A stretch of 35,216 bases of DNA from Verrucomicrobiales bacterium (GTDB taxonomy: Bacteria > Verrucomicrobiota > Verrucomicrobiia > Limisphaerales > JAQGOY01). Each line of letters starts with the position of its first letter. Positions within the stretch are counted from its first letter, which is position 1. Positions 17,883-26,842 of this stretch are shown here, one piece after another. The position numbers and the translations under genes are program-made. Location: assembly GCA_028293375.1 (NCBI GenBank), contig JAQGOY010000121.1, positions 1 to 35,216 of the forward strand, read 5' to 3'. The notes beneath the pieces were generated by a model that ran no database searches, was not told where the DNA came from, and saw nothing but the letters and a program-made list of their open reading frames with translations.

Positions 17883-17929
17883 ACGGGCTCTGGAGAGCTG
17901 TTGTGGCTCCAGAGCCCGTGCCGTTTTTT
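17883..17929 (+). terminator. Rho-independent terminator
   Basis: Perfect 13-bp stem ACGGGCTCTGGAG / CTCCAGAGCCCGT (17883-17895, 17907-17919) followed by TTTTTT at 17924-17929. Confidence 0.85.
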
Positions 17930-18166
17930 GCGGTCACCTCGTGCACTGGGGCTACCACGGTCAATGGGAAATTGTTTGGTGATTCACCGCCCACATAATC
18001 TTCCAATGAGACCCTTGAAAACCACGTTACTGATGCTTATCGAACCCACATTTTTAGGTTCAACACGCCTGTGTAAAAAAGTCCCCGATGCCTCCCCAAT
18101 TCTCTTCGCCTCCTGCAAAAATGAACTCCGTTCTGATGTTCCGTCCCTTCACTGCCCCGTGAGTGA

Positions 18167-18574
18167 TTATGTATCAGTCCCCTCTCGAACAAATTCGTGT
18201 TCCCGTTCCCACAAGAACTCCTTTGCCTCCCGATAATCGTTCGGTGACACCTGCACCCGAACGAAACCGCCGCCCAACAAATTAAATGAGACGTTTTGCA
18301 TCAAATACTGATCCGGCACGAAGGCACTGATTCCAATCCCCTCCAGGTCGGCCACAATCATGTCCGCGTCCACTAACGTCTTGCACTTGATCAGTGTCAC
18401 CAAAGTCTTTTCCATCTCCTCCGGCGGCAACGGTTGAAACACAAACGGCTCCCTCGCAGGCTTTGATGCAACAACAGTTGTGTGTCCCCCCTTGAAGTCG
18501 CGGCACCCGCATTCCTGGCATTCCATCTCTTTCTCATTATTTTCCCGACCACAATACGCGCATCTTTTCATCAT
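18167..18574 (-). CDS. DUF2007-type protein with N-terminal zinc ribbon
   Basis: 135 aa; CAYCGRENNEKEMECQECGC and LVTLIKCKTLVDADMIVADLEGIGISAFVPDQY...VRVQVSPNDYREAKEFL. Confidence 0.8.
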   Translation of the reverse strand: MMKRCAYCGRENNEKEMECQECGCRDFKGGHTTVVASKPAREPFVFQPLPPEEMEKTLVTLIKCKTLVDADMIVADLEGIGISAFVPDQYLMQNVSFNLLGGGFVRVQVSPNDYREAKEFLWEREHEFVREGTDT

Positions 18575-19003
18575 TCATTAATGGTTAAAGTTTCATGGAC
18601 GTATCGCGAACCCGACAAACAAACGCAGACTCCAGACGCGGAACAACTTGCTGCCAGGTTCTTCTTCCGGGGAATCGACTTCCAACTGAAAATCTCCCAA
18701 GCCAATCCTTCGCGGGTGGATAACTTCTCTTTTTGGGAAAAGGAGGAGCGCATATGCCCGACCTTAGTTTGGCAATTTTAATCTGTCCACTCAGCTTTTA
18801 CGTTTTAATAAATACCCGATTGTTCTCCCCTTTCCCAATAAAACCATTCCCGAGCACTGGAAAGCAAATTTGAGCAAAATCATATATCTCTTGCCTCGAT
18901 TCTGAAAACTCCCATTTGAATTAACTAATCTCCTGAGCCAACTTGTGGAGTTCCAGGTCGAGAACGAAAATCGTTCTTCGATGGAACACGAAAACCAACA
19001 ACT

Positions 19004-19552
19004 ATGAGCATTACTGTAGCTGCGTTTAGCGGGAGCCTTCGCAAAGAATCCTTTACCACGAAGCTTGTGAAGGCATTTCAAAAAAACGCCCCGCAAGGTG
19101 TCACTGTCGAAATTGTCGACATCGGAAAGCTTCCATTACTAAACGAAGACCTGGAAACAAACCTCCCGGAACCCGTTCGGGACTTGCATGCCAGCATTGA
19201 ACGCGCGGATGCCATCCTCCTGGCCACTCCCGAATACAATCGTTCTTACTCACCTGTAATCAAAAACGCCCTCGACTGGGGTTCCAGGCCGGCCGGAGAG
19301 AACAGATGGGAAAAGAAACCGACAGCGGTAGTCGGATGCACTCCTTACGCCATGGGCGCTTTCGGTGCCCAGCATCATCTCCGCCAGGTCCTGGTCTACC
19401 TCGACATGCCCGCCCTGCAACAACCCGAATTTTACCTGGCAAAAGTTGCGGAAAAATTTAACGACAAAGGAGAACTCACCGACGACCACACCCGAGAAAA
19501 AATCAAAGAACTTTGGGCCGCCTTCATCCCTCTCATCAACAAACTCAAATAA
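19004..19552 (+). CDS. NAD(P)H-dependent FMN reductase
   Basis: 182 aa; VAAFSGSLRKESFTTKLVKAF, ILLATPEYNRSYSPVIKNALDWGSRP. Confidence 0.92.
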   Translation: MSITVAAFSGSLRKESFTTKLVKAFQKNAPQGVTVEIVDIGKLPLLNEDLETNLPEPVRDLHASIERADAILLATPEYNRSYSPVIKNALDWGSRPAGENRWEKKPTAVVGCTPYAMGAFGAQHHLRQVLVYLDMPALQQPEFYLAKVAEKFNDKGELTDDHTREKIKELWAAFIPLINKLK

Positions 19553-19589
19553 AAAGATAAAAAGTTCCAACCCACCAATGCTCCCTCCT

Positions 19590-19735
19590 CCGCCAACCAT
19601 TAACCGTGGAAACGCTCCAAACCAAAAATCCCCACCAAACGGCATCGTAAAAAAATCGCAGGATATGACGTGAGGAATATCTGATTAAGAGCCAGGAAAA
19701 CGGCCAAACAAATCCAGCAAATCACCTCAAGGACT
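19590..19735. repeat. Dispersed repeat, copy 1 (degenerate)
   Basis: CCCCACCAAACGGCATCGTAAAAAAATCGCAGGATATGACGTGAGGAATATCTGATTA core at about 19630-19687; outer limits approximate. Confidence 0.7.
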
Positions 19736-20057
19736 TCCTGTGCGACCAGTGTTGCTTTGCAGTCGCGCGGGGTTCAGCAGAACGACCTGTTGATAGCAAC
19801 GAACAGCGGCTGCACACAGAATGGGCCACCAAGCCGCAGCGTGAACCCAATCTTTTAAAATTCCGACAACGATGCGCGAAAGCCCCTCATAAACGCAGGC
19901 GAAATCCATCGCTAAAGGACTTCGTAACCAGACTTTTGCCTAATTACCCTTCGCTAATAAGAAACCTCCTTATTTTCGTTTTATGGCATTTACGCTAATA
20001 GTGGCTTGCGCTACTTTCGTCTCTGCTATGACAAAAATGGTGAAGATTACCGGTAAG

Positions 20058-20175
20058 AACCCCACCAAACGGCGTCGTAAAAAAATCGTAGGATATGACG
20101 TAAGGATATCTGATTACCAGCAAGGGAAAATGGAATAAACATCCCAAACAGCCACATGAAATAATGCCCCCCTCC
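20058..20175. repeat. Dispersed repeat, copy 2
   Basis: CCCACCAAACGGCGTCGTAAAAAAATCGTAGGATATGACGTAAGGATATCTGATTACCAGCAAG ... CACATGAAATAATGC. Confidence 0.78.
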
Positions 20176-20266
20176 CTGCCATCATCCAAGCCCCGCCAAG
20201 CTCCAGCCGGACGACCCAGACCCTCCTTCCCGAACTTCCTGCGCTTTCGCCCTTGCCTGCTCCCCC

Positions 20267-21268
20267 TCACTGCTTATTTGCCTTGTTTCCCTTTTCCTTG
20301 TTTATCGCCTTCTCTATTAATCGAATGGCAATGTAGGAGCTGCCGCGAATAGATCGGTTGGTCTGCGTCGTCAGGCTCTTGAGAATGGGTAACGCCTCCT
20401 CCGCTCCAGCTCCCAACAATTGAAGCGATTGCGCCGCACCGCTTCGTTCTGTTTCGTCGAGTGACGTATCCGTGAGGATATGCTCTAGCGATCTCAAAAG
20501 TTGAGGGTCGATTATCTTTAGGTTGGTGACGAGGTAAGCATGCGCTTTATAGGCACTGAGTCGAACGTATACATTTTTGTCTCTTTCGAGGGAAATAATC
20601 TTCGGAATAAGCTCCTCAAAAAATCCCGGAAATAAGCCAAGCGCACTCGCAGCCTCGGCACGAATCATCTGATTAGTCGTTCCCAACTCGGTCAACAAAT
20701 CTTCCTTGTACTCCGAAGCGCGATCTGGCGAAATGGCAACGGCCTCGCGAATGCATAACCAGGGTCTAAAATTTTTATCCGCATAATAACTCATCGGAGC
20801 TTTGTCATAGGCATCCAACAAAGGCAAGACCCCTCCTCCATCCTCTTTGCGAATAAGCATCAGGACGATTCCGGCCTTTGTCTGCTTGATCGATTGCTTC
20901 ACGTTTGGCTCCTCGCTGATCAAACTGAAGTTCGCCGTTTTCCATTGCACCCATCGAATCTTTTCTCGAAAATAGTTGGTGCCATACAGAATCGGATATT
21001 CGATTAGTGTATCAAACAACACGGGCACAGCACGGTGCCCTAAAGGAATTATGGCTTTCAATGCAGGCTGTTCTGAAATCTTTGGACGGCGATTATCGTT
21101 GACGGCCTCCCATCCCCAGGGTTGATAAACAACATCCTTCGTCCATGAACCCACAGAGCGCCAGTGGGTTATCGGTTCTCCCGAAAACCATCCGCACACG
21201 AACGCCAGGGTCCCTCCTATCAGACACAAAAAGAGTCCAGGCAAAAGAACATAACGTTTACCTCTCAT
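20267..21268 (-). CDS. HEAT-repeat-containing, membrane-anchored protein
   Basis: Start chosen at internal Met MRGKRYVLLPGLFLCLIGGTLAFVCGWF; C-terminal repeats LTELGTTNQMIRAEAASALGLFP...NVYVRLSAYKAHAYLV...RSGAAQSLQLLGAGAEEALPILKSL. Confidence 0.75.
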   Translation of the reverse strand: MRGKRYVLLPGLFLCLIGGTLAFVCGWFSGEPITHWRSVGSWTKDVVYQPWGWEAVNDNRRPKISEQPALKAIIPLGHRAVPVLFDTLIEYPILYGTNYFREKIRWVQWKTANFSLISEEPNVKQSIKQTKAGIVLMLIRKEDGGGVLPLLDAYDKAPMSYYADKNFRPWLCIREAVAISPDRASEYKEDLLTELGTTNQMIRAEAASALGLFPGFFEELIPKIISLERDKNVYVRLSAYKAHAYLVTNLKIIDPQLLRSLEHILTDTSLDETERSGAAQSLQLLGAGAEEALPILKSLTTQTNRSIRGSSYIAIRLIEKAINKEKGNKANKQ

Positions 21269-21270
21269 GC

Positions 21271-21561
21271 TTATGACCACGCCGCTGAATGCCAAAATCG
21301 AATGGCTAAAATCAGAGCTATAGTGCACCCCACGAAAGTGATAATGAATCTTCGTCTTGATCGCGAGGCAAAGCAAAACAGCCCCCACACGACGGCAACA
21401 CTCAACCAAAAACCCAAACCGCCACCAACCAGATCCGACGCCGAGAACCAACTCGTCCTCTCCCGGCGCTCTCCCGTGATGGTGAACATGGAAATATAAA
21501 GAATCCAGCCTGCCACGAAAATAGCGAGGACTGACAATCCAATGATGACGAGCAAGCGCAT
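21271..21561 (-). CDS. Small membrane protein
   Basis: 96 aa, three hydrophobic segments, immediately upstream of the HEAT-repeat gene. Confidence 0.55.
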   Translation of the reverse strand: MRLLVIIGLSVLAIFVAGWILYISMFTITGERRERTSWFSASDLVGGGLGFWLSVAVVWGLFCFASRSRRRFIITFVGCTIALILAIRFWHSAAWS

Positions 21562-21657
21562 GGCAGCAATGAAAGAAATGGTGCTATCTCAACCTTACCT
21601 TTCAATAAAAGAGTCAGGTATTACAAAAAGCGCTCATGAATGGAACGCTCCCCTGCG

Positions 21658-23235
21658 TCAATGCACTTCGGCCTTTGGCTTTGCTCCTTTGACGTTCTTG
21701 AAAATAAATATGACCGGAACACACAACATACATATTACCCCAAAGAACCTGAAGTTATCCACAAACGCCGCCAATTGGGCTTGTTGCTGCACGATGCCAT
21801 AAACAATTGCCTGCGCTTGATGGCTCGCTTCCCAGGTTCCTGTTTGGCTGGCCAGCGCATGACTGATGGCTCCCACTCGCTCCTGGTATACCGGATCATA
21901 CGGAGTCAGATGCGACATCATGTCCGCCTGGTGCGTCTGCGAGGCGCGATCAATGATCGTCGTGACGACCGCGATCCCAAAGCTGCCCCCAATATTCCGC
22001 ATCAAATTATAAATACCACTGGCATTGCCGATTTGCTCCTGGCGCAGTTGCGCCATCGTGGTCGTGGTCAGGGGAACGAAAATAAGGCTCACCGCAATGC
22101 CATTCACGATACTCGGCCAGATAATATCGAACTGCCGCATTTGCATGTTCAATCGCCCCAGGAGGAAGGAGGCGATGGTCAGTAACACGAAGCCCAGAAC
22201 CATCAGCGAGCGATACGACACTTTACCCACCATTCGCCCGACAAGCAGTGTCGCGAGGAATGCACCCACCCCGCGCGGGCTCATGACTTCCCCACTTTGC
22301 AGCGCGGGATAGCCAAGCAGCGTTTGCAGGAATATGGGCAGAGCTGCCGTCGTTCCATAAAGCACCACTCCCACCATGGTTATCAGCACCACTCCCGTTC
22401 CGAAATTACGGTTTTTCAATACCCGCAAATCGACGATCGGATGCTCCGCAGTCAATTCTCGATAGATAAAGGCGATGAAGGAGATAATCGATGCCAGGGC
22501 GAACCATCTTATCCAGGCGGATGAAAACCAATCCTCCTGCTGTCCCTTATCCAAAATGATCTGCAGGGTCCCCAGCCAGATGATCAGGAAGAAAAAGCCG
22601 ATGGAATCCATTTTTTGAACCGTGGCTGAACGGATGTAGGAGGGATCTTCAATAAAGGCTCGCGCCAGGAGAATCGAGATCAGGCCGATGGGAAGATTGA
22701 TATAAAAAATCCAACGCCATGAGTAATTGTCAGTGATCCAGCCACCCAATGTGGGCCCAAGAATGGGAGCGACAACCACCCCCATGGCGAAGACCGCCAT
22801 GGCCTGTCCCCGTTTGGCGGGTGGAAAACTTTCAAGAAGGATCGCCTGTGATATTGGCATCATCGCTCCGCCGCCAACTCCCTGCAGAATGCGGGCTAAG
22901 ATCAGGAATGGAAGGCTGGAGGCCAACCCGCATAGCACCGAGGCCAGGGTGAACAGCCCAATGCAAAATATGAGCAACCGCTTCCTGCCGAATCGAATGG
23001 AGAGCCATCCTGTAATCGGCAGCACAATCGCGTTGGAAACCAGGTAACTGGTCAGCACCCAGGTCGCTTCATTGGTGGTTACCGAAAGGTTCCCCGCAAT
23101 GTGGGGCAGCGAAACATTTGCCACCGAGGTATCCAGGATCTCCATGAAGGTGGCAGACATCACCGCCAGGGCGATCAGCCATGGATTATGCGATGGTGGT
23201 TGCCATTCGGACGATTTGGAAACCGGGGAAGCCAT
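21658..23235 (-). CDS. DHA2-family MFS multidrug transporter (EmrB/QacA type)
   Basis: 525 aa; MSATFMEILDTSVANVSLPHIAGNL, GWLSIRFGRKRLL, LILARILQGVGGGAMMPISQAIL. Confidence 0.94.
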   Translation of the reverse strand: MASPVSKSSEWQPPSHNPWLIALAVMSATFMEILDTSVANVSLPHIAGNLSVTTNEATWVLTSYLVSNAIVLPITGWLSIRFGRKRLLIFCIGLFTLASVLCGLASSLPFLILARILQGVGGGAMMPISQAILLESFPPAKRGQAMAVFAMGVVVAPILGPTLGGWITDNYSWRWIFYINLPIGLISILLARAFIEDPSYIRSATVQKMDSIGFFFLIIWLGTLQIILDKGQQEDWFSSAWIRWFALASIISFIAFIYRELTAEHPIVDLRVLKNRNFGTGVVLITMVGVVLYGTTAALPIFLQTLLGYPALQSGEVMSPRGVGAFLATLLVGRMVGKVSYRSLMVLGFVLLTIASFLLGRLNMQMRQFDIIWPSIVNGIAVSLIFVPLTTTTMAQLRQEQIGNASGIYNLMRNIGGSFGIAVVTTIIDRASQTHQADMMSHLTPYDPVYQERVGAISHALASQTGTWEASHQAQAIVYGIVQQQAQLAAFVDNFRFFGVICMLCVPVIFIFKNVKGAKPKAEVH

Positions 23236-24492
23236 TTAGACTTTTGGTGTTGCGCGAGAATGACGCTGCTTGAGCAGCCACAATCCAGAAAAGGCCAGTG
23301 CGGAGAAGGCAACCGCGAGTATCGCCAGCAACGTGTCGGAATAATGGCGCTGCCCGGTTTGCACCGTCGGAGTCACCGACATCCCCGGGCCAAACCCTTC
23401 CATCGCCTGCATGGGATTATTAAATACTATTTTAACAGGAACACGCTGAACCACTTTGACAAAGTTGCCCACCGCGTTTTCCGGCGGCAATAGGCTGAAC
23501 CGCGCTCCGCTACCGGACTGGACACTTTCCACATGCCCTTCCATGGCCCGATTGGTTATGCCTTCGGTCTCGATCCTCACCAACTGTCCCGCACGAATCC
23601 TTCGAGTCTGTGTTTCTTTAAAATTCGCCGTCACCCAAATTTCCGGGCGTACTATTGCCAATAAATTTTGACCGGCCTGGACGTATGCACCCTTTTCCAC
23701 CATTTTGCGCGTCACCCGCCCACCCACCGGCGCCTTGATTTTTGTGTAGGAAAGCTCGAGTTCAGCCGCTTTCACATCCGCCTCGGACTGACGCACCTGC
23801 GCGCCGGCCTGCTCATAGAGTTTTTCGGCGGCCGTGACCTGGGCTTTTGCCTCCATCACTTTTGAAGCGTCGCTCGCCGTCTTTTGCACATTCGCCTGCC
23901 AGTTCGCCCTGGCCGATGTCACCGTCGATTTCGCCGCGTCATAATCCTGTCGGGAGATGGCTCGAAACTCGGTATTTGCCCAGATGTTGCTCGCCCGGCT
24001 CCAGTTGGCTTCTGCATTATCATAAGTCGCCCTGGATGCTTCGGCCTCCGCCTCAGTCTGTTTCCGGGTGGATTCGGAAGTGGCAACCCGCGCCCGCATG
24101 AGTTCGAATGCCGCCTCGAATGCATGCAGGTTGGCCATTGAACTCTGGAGTGCGGCCTGCTTTTGGCTCACCCTTACCTCTGCATCCCGAGGGTCCATCT
24201 CCACCAATAAATCCCCTGCCACAACAGATTGGTTTTCGGTGACGTGAGTGGCCACAACTTCACCAGCGGCCCGCGAGGCAATGGAGCTAATGTGAGCATC
24301 GATAAACGCGTCATCGGTCGATTCCTCCACCGCATTCTGCGCAAGATAACTGAGCCCAAAGAACAGGGCCACGCCAAACAAAACCGCCCCCAACACAAAT
24401 CGAATGCGTTTAGGCCCCTGCGATTCCAATTCATTCGCTGGAAGATTGGTTGCAGGCACGGATGCCCCGCTTTCTAACGATGAATTACTCAT
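23236..24492 (-). CDS. HlyD/EmrA-type membrane fusion protein
   Basis: 418 aa; single N-terminal TM, TDDAFIDAHISSIASRAAGEVVATHVTENQSVVAGDLLVEMDPRDAEV, long coiled coil, LSYTKIKAPVGGRVTRKMVEKGAYVQAGQNLLAIV. Confidence 0.94.
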   Translation of the reverse strand: MSNSSLESGASVPATNLPANELESQGPKRIRFVLGAVLFGVALFFGLSYLAQNAVEESTDDAFIDAHISSIASRAAGEVVATHVTENQSVVAGDLLVEMDPRDAEVRVSQKQAALQSSMANLHAFEAAFELMRARVATSESTRKQTEAEAEASRATYDNAEANWSRASNIWANTEFRAISRQDYDAAKSTVTSARANWQANVQKTASDASKVMEAKAQVTAAEKLYEQAGAQVRQSEADVKAAELELSYTKIKAPVGGRVTRKMVEKGAYVQAGQNLLAIVRPEIWVTANFKETQTRRIRAGQLVRIETEGITNRAMEGHVESVQSGSGARFSLLPPENAVGNFVKVVQRVPVKIVFNNPMQAMEGFGPGMSVTPTVQTGQRHYSDTLLAILAVAFSALAFSGLWLLKQRHSRATPKV

Positions 24493-24780
24493 GAATCGTC
24501 ATTTCCAGCAGAGACACAACGGTCGCCAAATTCTCAGATGTTGATTGCACAAAATTCCGCATCGATAAATTTAACTCCAGTTCACTGAACATAAATAGCA
24601 AGGAACCCCGGAAAATCATCCCGGAGTCCCCCTGACCACATACACAATCCGTCAAAACAAACCAGATTCGGGCGGTTCCGGTCTCAAAGACTGATGGTTT
24701 AAGCATCAGCAAGGCGGAATCAAAATACCGATCAGTAGGCACATTTCTGGCATACGGCCTCAATCGTCAAAAGGACCTCT

Positions 24781-24942
24781 CGCCAAAACCTCCAACAACC
24801 AAAACCTCCCGACAACGATCCGAACCAGAAATCCCCACCAAACGGCGTCGAAAAAAATCGTAGGATACGACGTCAGGAGTATCTGACTACCAGCAAAGAG
24901 AAAACGCCCAGCACTCACAAATAACCACATTAAATAATTCTC
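24781..24942. repeat. Dispersed repeat, copy 3
   Basis: CGCCAAAACCTCCAACAACC...GACAACGATCC...CCCACCAAACGGCGTCGAAAAAAATCGTAGGATACGACGTCAGGAGTATCTGACTACCAGC...CACATTAAATAATTC; aligns with copy 4 along nearly the full length. Confidence 0.85.
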
Positions 24943-25139
24943 CCCCTCGGGCGTGTAGCTTTCTATTCCTGATTTGAAAAACCATCGAAACAAAAAATAA
25001 CCAGTGATACGAAAACCCTCTCTTTTAAAGAATCAAACTCAATCCATTCAATCCTCCCTGGATTTTCCCCCATAATCATGCCGTCACCCCAACTGCCCAA
25101 CATCCAAGAATTTCGGTCACGGGGCGTTGTTTTAAATCC

Positions 25140-25300
25140 CGCCAAAATCTCCACCAACCACGACCTCCCAACAACGATCCAAACCAAAACCACCACCAAA
25201 CGGCGTCGTAAAAAATCGTAGGATACGACGTCAGGAGTATCTAATTTCCAGCCAAGAAAAAAAGCCCAACCATCCAAAACCAGCACATTAAACAATGCCT
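25140..25300. repeat. Dispersed repeat, copy 4
   Basis: CGCCAAAATCTCCACCAACC...AACAACGATCC...CCACCAAACGGCGTCGTAAAAAATCGTAGGATACGACGTCAGGAGTATC...CACATTAAACAATGC; contains inverted repeat GGCGTCGTA/TACGACGTC. Confidence 0.85.
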
Positions 25301-25400
25301 CCATCGGACCCCATTCCTGATTACACACCCACCCCGCCAGAAATAAAATTGAAAATCCTTTGCTATTGTTTCCCTCATCAAGCTGTGACCTCCATTCACT

Positions 25401-26837
25401 ATGCCAATAAACTCTACTCATATTGAATACGATCAAAACCTCCACACCTGGCTTCGCTCACGCGATGTCCTTGCTGGTGAACAAACGATCAGGAACGCGG
25501 GAACCAAATATCTCCCCAAACTCGAACTCCAGTCCCAGGAGGAATATGCCGCCTACGCCGCCCGCGCTTCCTTTTACAACGCCACCGCTCGCACTGCCGA
25601 TGCTTTTCTGGGAACCATCTTTCGCCGGCCACCCTTTCTCAAAATCCCCGCAAACGACCTCCGCGCCGGACCCATCCTCGTTCTGGAAAACGACGCCGAT
25701 CTCAATGGCGCCACCCTTGAAGCCTACGCGCGTTTCATCGTCTCCGAAGTCCTTGCCGTCGGCCGCGCAGGAACGCTGATCGATTGGGAAAACACTTCCG
25801 AACAACGAGTCTACTTCACCCCTTGCCTCGCCGAATCCATTCTCAACTGGCGCACCGAACGCATCCATGGCAGGCCCCAACTCTCCCTGCTTTCCCTCGC
25901 CGAGACGGTTCAACTGCCGAATCCTGCTGACCCTTACGTCCATCAGGACATCGAACAGATTCGCCTCCTTCAACTCGTTCCACGTCCGAATCATCCCGGG
26001 GAATTCCAATGCGAAGTCGAACTCTGGAGAAGAATTCCGACCCCCAATCGTCCTGAATCGGAATGGGCTCTTTTCGATCGTCTCGTCCCCTTGCGCAAGG
26101 GCCAGCCTCTGCCCGCTATCCCTTTTGTTTTTCACGGCCCGCGCCACAGCCGGCCTTCCATCGACAAGCCGCCCCTCGAAGATTTGATCGCTGTTAATCT
26201 TGACCATTACCGGCTCAACGCGGACTACAAACATGGAATGCACTTCACTGCATTGCCTACCGCATGGGTTTCTGGATTCCCTGCCGACATGGAACTGAAA
26301 ATTGGTTCTTCCACAGTCTGGGTTTCGGAGCGAACCGACGCCCGGGCTGGCTTTCTCGAATTCACCGGCCAGGGCCTCACCACCTTCGAGCGCGCCATGG
26401 ACCGTGATGAGCGCCTTCTCGCCACCCTTGGGTCACGACTTCTTGAACCCCAGAAACGAGTCGCCGAAACGGCTCAAGCCATTTCCATTCGCCAAAGCGG
26501 TGAACTCAGCGTGCTGGGAACCATGGCCATCAGCCTCAGTCAATCCTTAACCCAGGCTTTGCGCTGGGCCTGGTGGTGGAATTCGAACGAAAAGCATCCC
26601 GACAATATTTCCACCGAAATGCTCTCTTTTGAGATCAATGGTGACTTCGATTCCTCCCACATGTCCTCACAGGATTTATTAGCCCTGGTCCAGGCCTGGC
26701 AGGCCGGAGCCATTACCCATGGCACACTCAACGAGCAACTGCGCCGTGGCGAAATCGTCGGCGTCAACCGGCTCGAACAAATTCAAGCCACTGCAACCAC
26801 TGCCAAAACCAATACCGCTATCATCCCGGTGCCTTGA
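25401..26837 (+). CDS. Phage portal-like protein (DUF4055 type)
   Basis: 478 aa; YLPKLELQSQEEYAAYAARASFYNATARTADAFLGTIFRRPPFLKIP...LAVGRAGTLIDWE...NWRTERIHGRPQLSLLSLAE...PLEDLIAVNLDHYRLNADYKHGMHFTALPTAWVSGF...MDRDERLLATLGSRLLEPQKRVAETAQAISIRQSGELSVLGTMAISLSQSLTQALRWAWWW. Confidence 0.88.
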   Translation: MPINSTHIEYDQNLHTWLRSRDVLAGEQTIRNAGTKYLPKLELQSQEEYAAYAARASFYNATARTADAFLGTIFRRPPFLKIPANDLRAGPILVLENDADLNGATLEAYARFIVSEVLAVGRAGTLIDWENTSEQRVYFTPCLAESILNWRTERIHGRPQLSLLSLAETVQLPNPADPYVHQDIEQIRLLQLVPRPNHPGEFQCEVELWRRIPTPNRPESEWALFDRLVPLRKGQPLPAIPFVFHGPRHSRPSIDKPPLEDLIAVNLDHYRLNADYKHGMHFTALPTAWVSGFPADMELKIGSSTVWVSERTDARAGFLEFTGQGLTTFERAMDRDERLLATLGSRLLEPQKRVAETAQAISIRQSGELSVLGTMAISLSQSLTQALRWAWWWNSNEKHPDNISTEMLSFEINGDFDSSHMSSQDLLALVQAWQAGAITHGTLNEQLRRGEIVGVNRLEQIQATATTAKTNTAIIPVP

Positions 26838-26842
26838 TCAAA

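Noticed and set aside
19715-19930. Segment reading MDFACVYEGLSRIVVGILKDWVHAAAWWP... on the minus strand, considered as an IS relic
   Set aside because: No transposase motif or terminal repeats visible; cannot be supported by eye
24485-24763. 92-aa ORF overlapping the HlyD start by 8 nt
   Set aside because: The overlap looks like translational coupling but the protein has no recognisable family; could be a remnant, not supported enough to call
24760-24993. 77-aa minus-strand ORF across repeat copy 3
   Set aside because: Same reason: frame not maintained between repeat copies
19590-25300. Repeats considered as a CRISPR array
   Set aside because: Only four widely and unevenly spaced degenerate copies; no regular spacers and no cas genes
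24963-25445. 160-aa minus-strand ORF across repeat copy 4
   Set aside because: Overlaps the portal start, low-complexity translation; the corresponding frame in copy 3 is shifted by an indel, so it looks like repeat read-through
25458-26243. 261-aa minus-strand ORF antisense to the portal gene
   Set aside because: Antisense shadow ORF of a confident CDS
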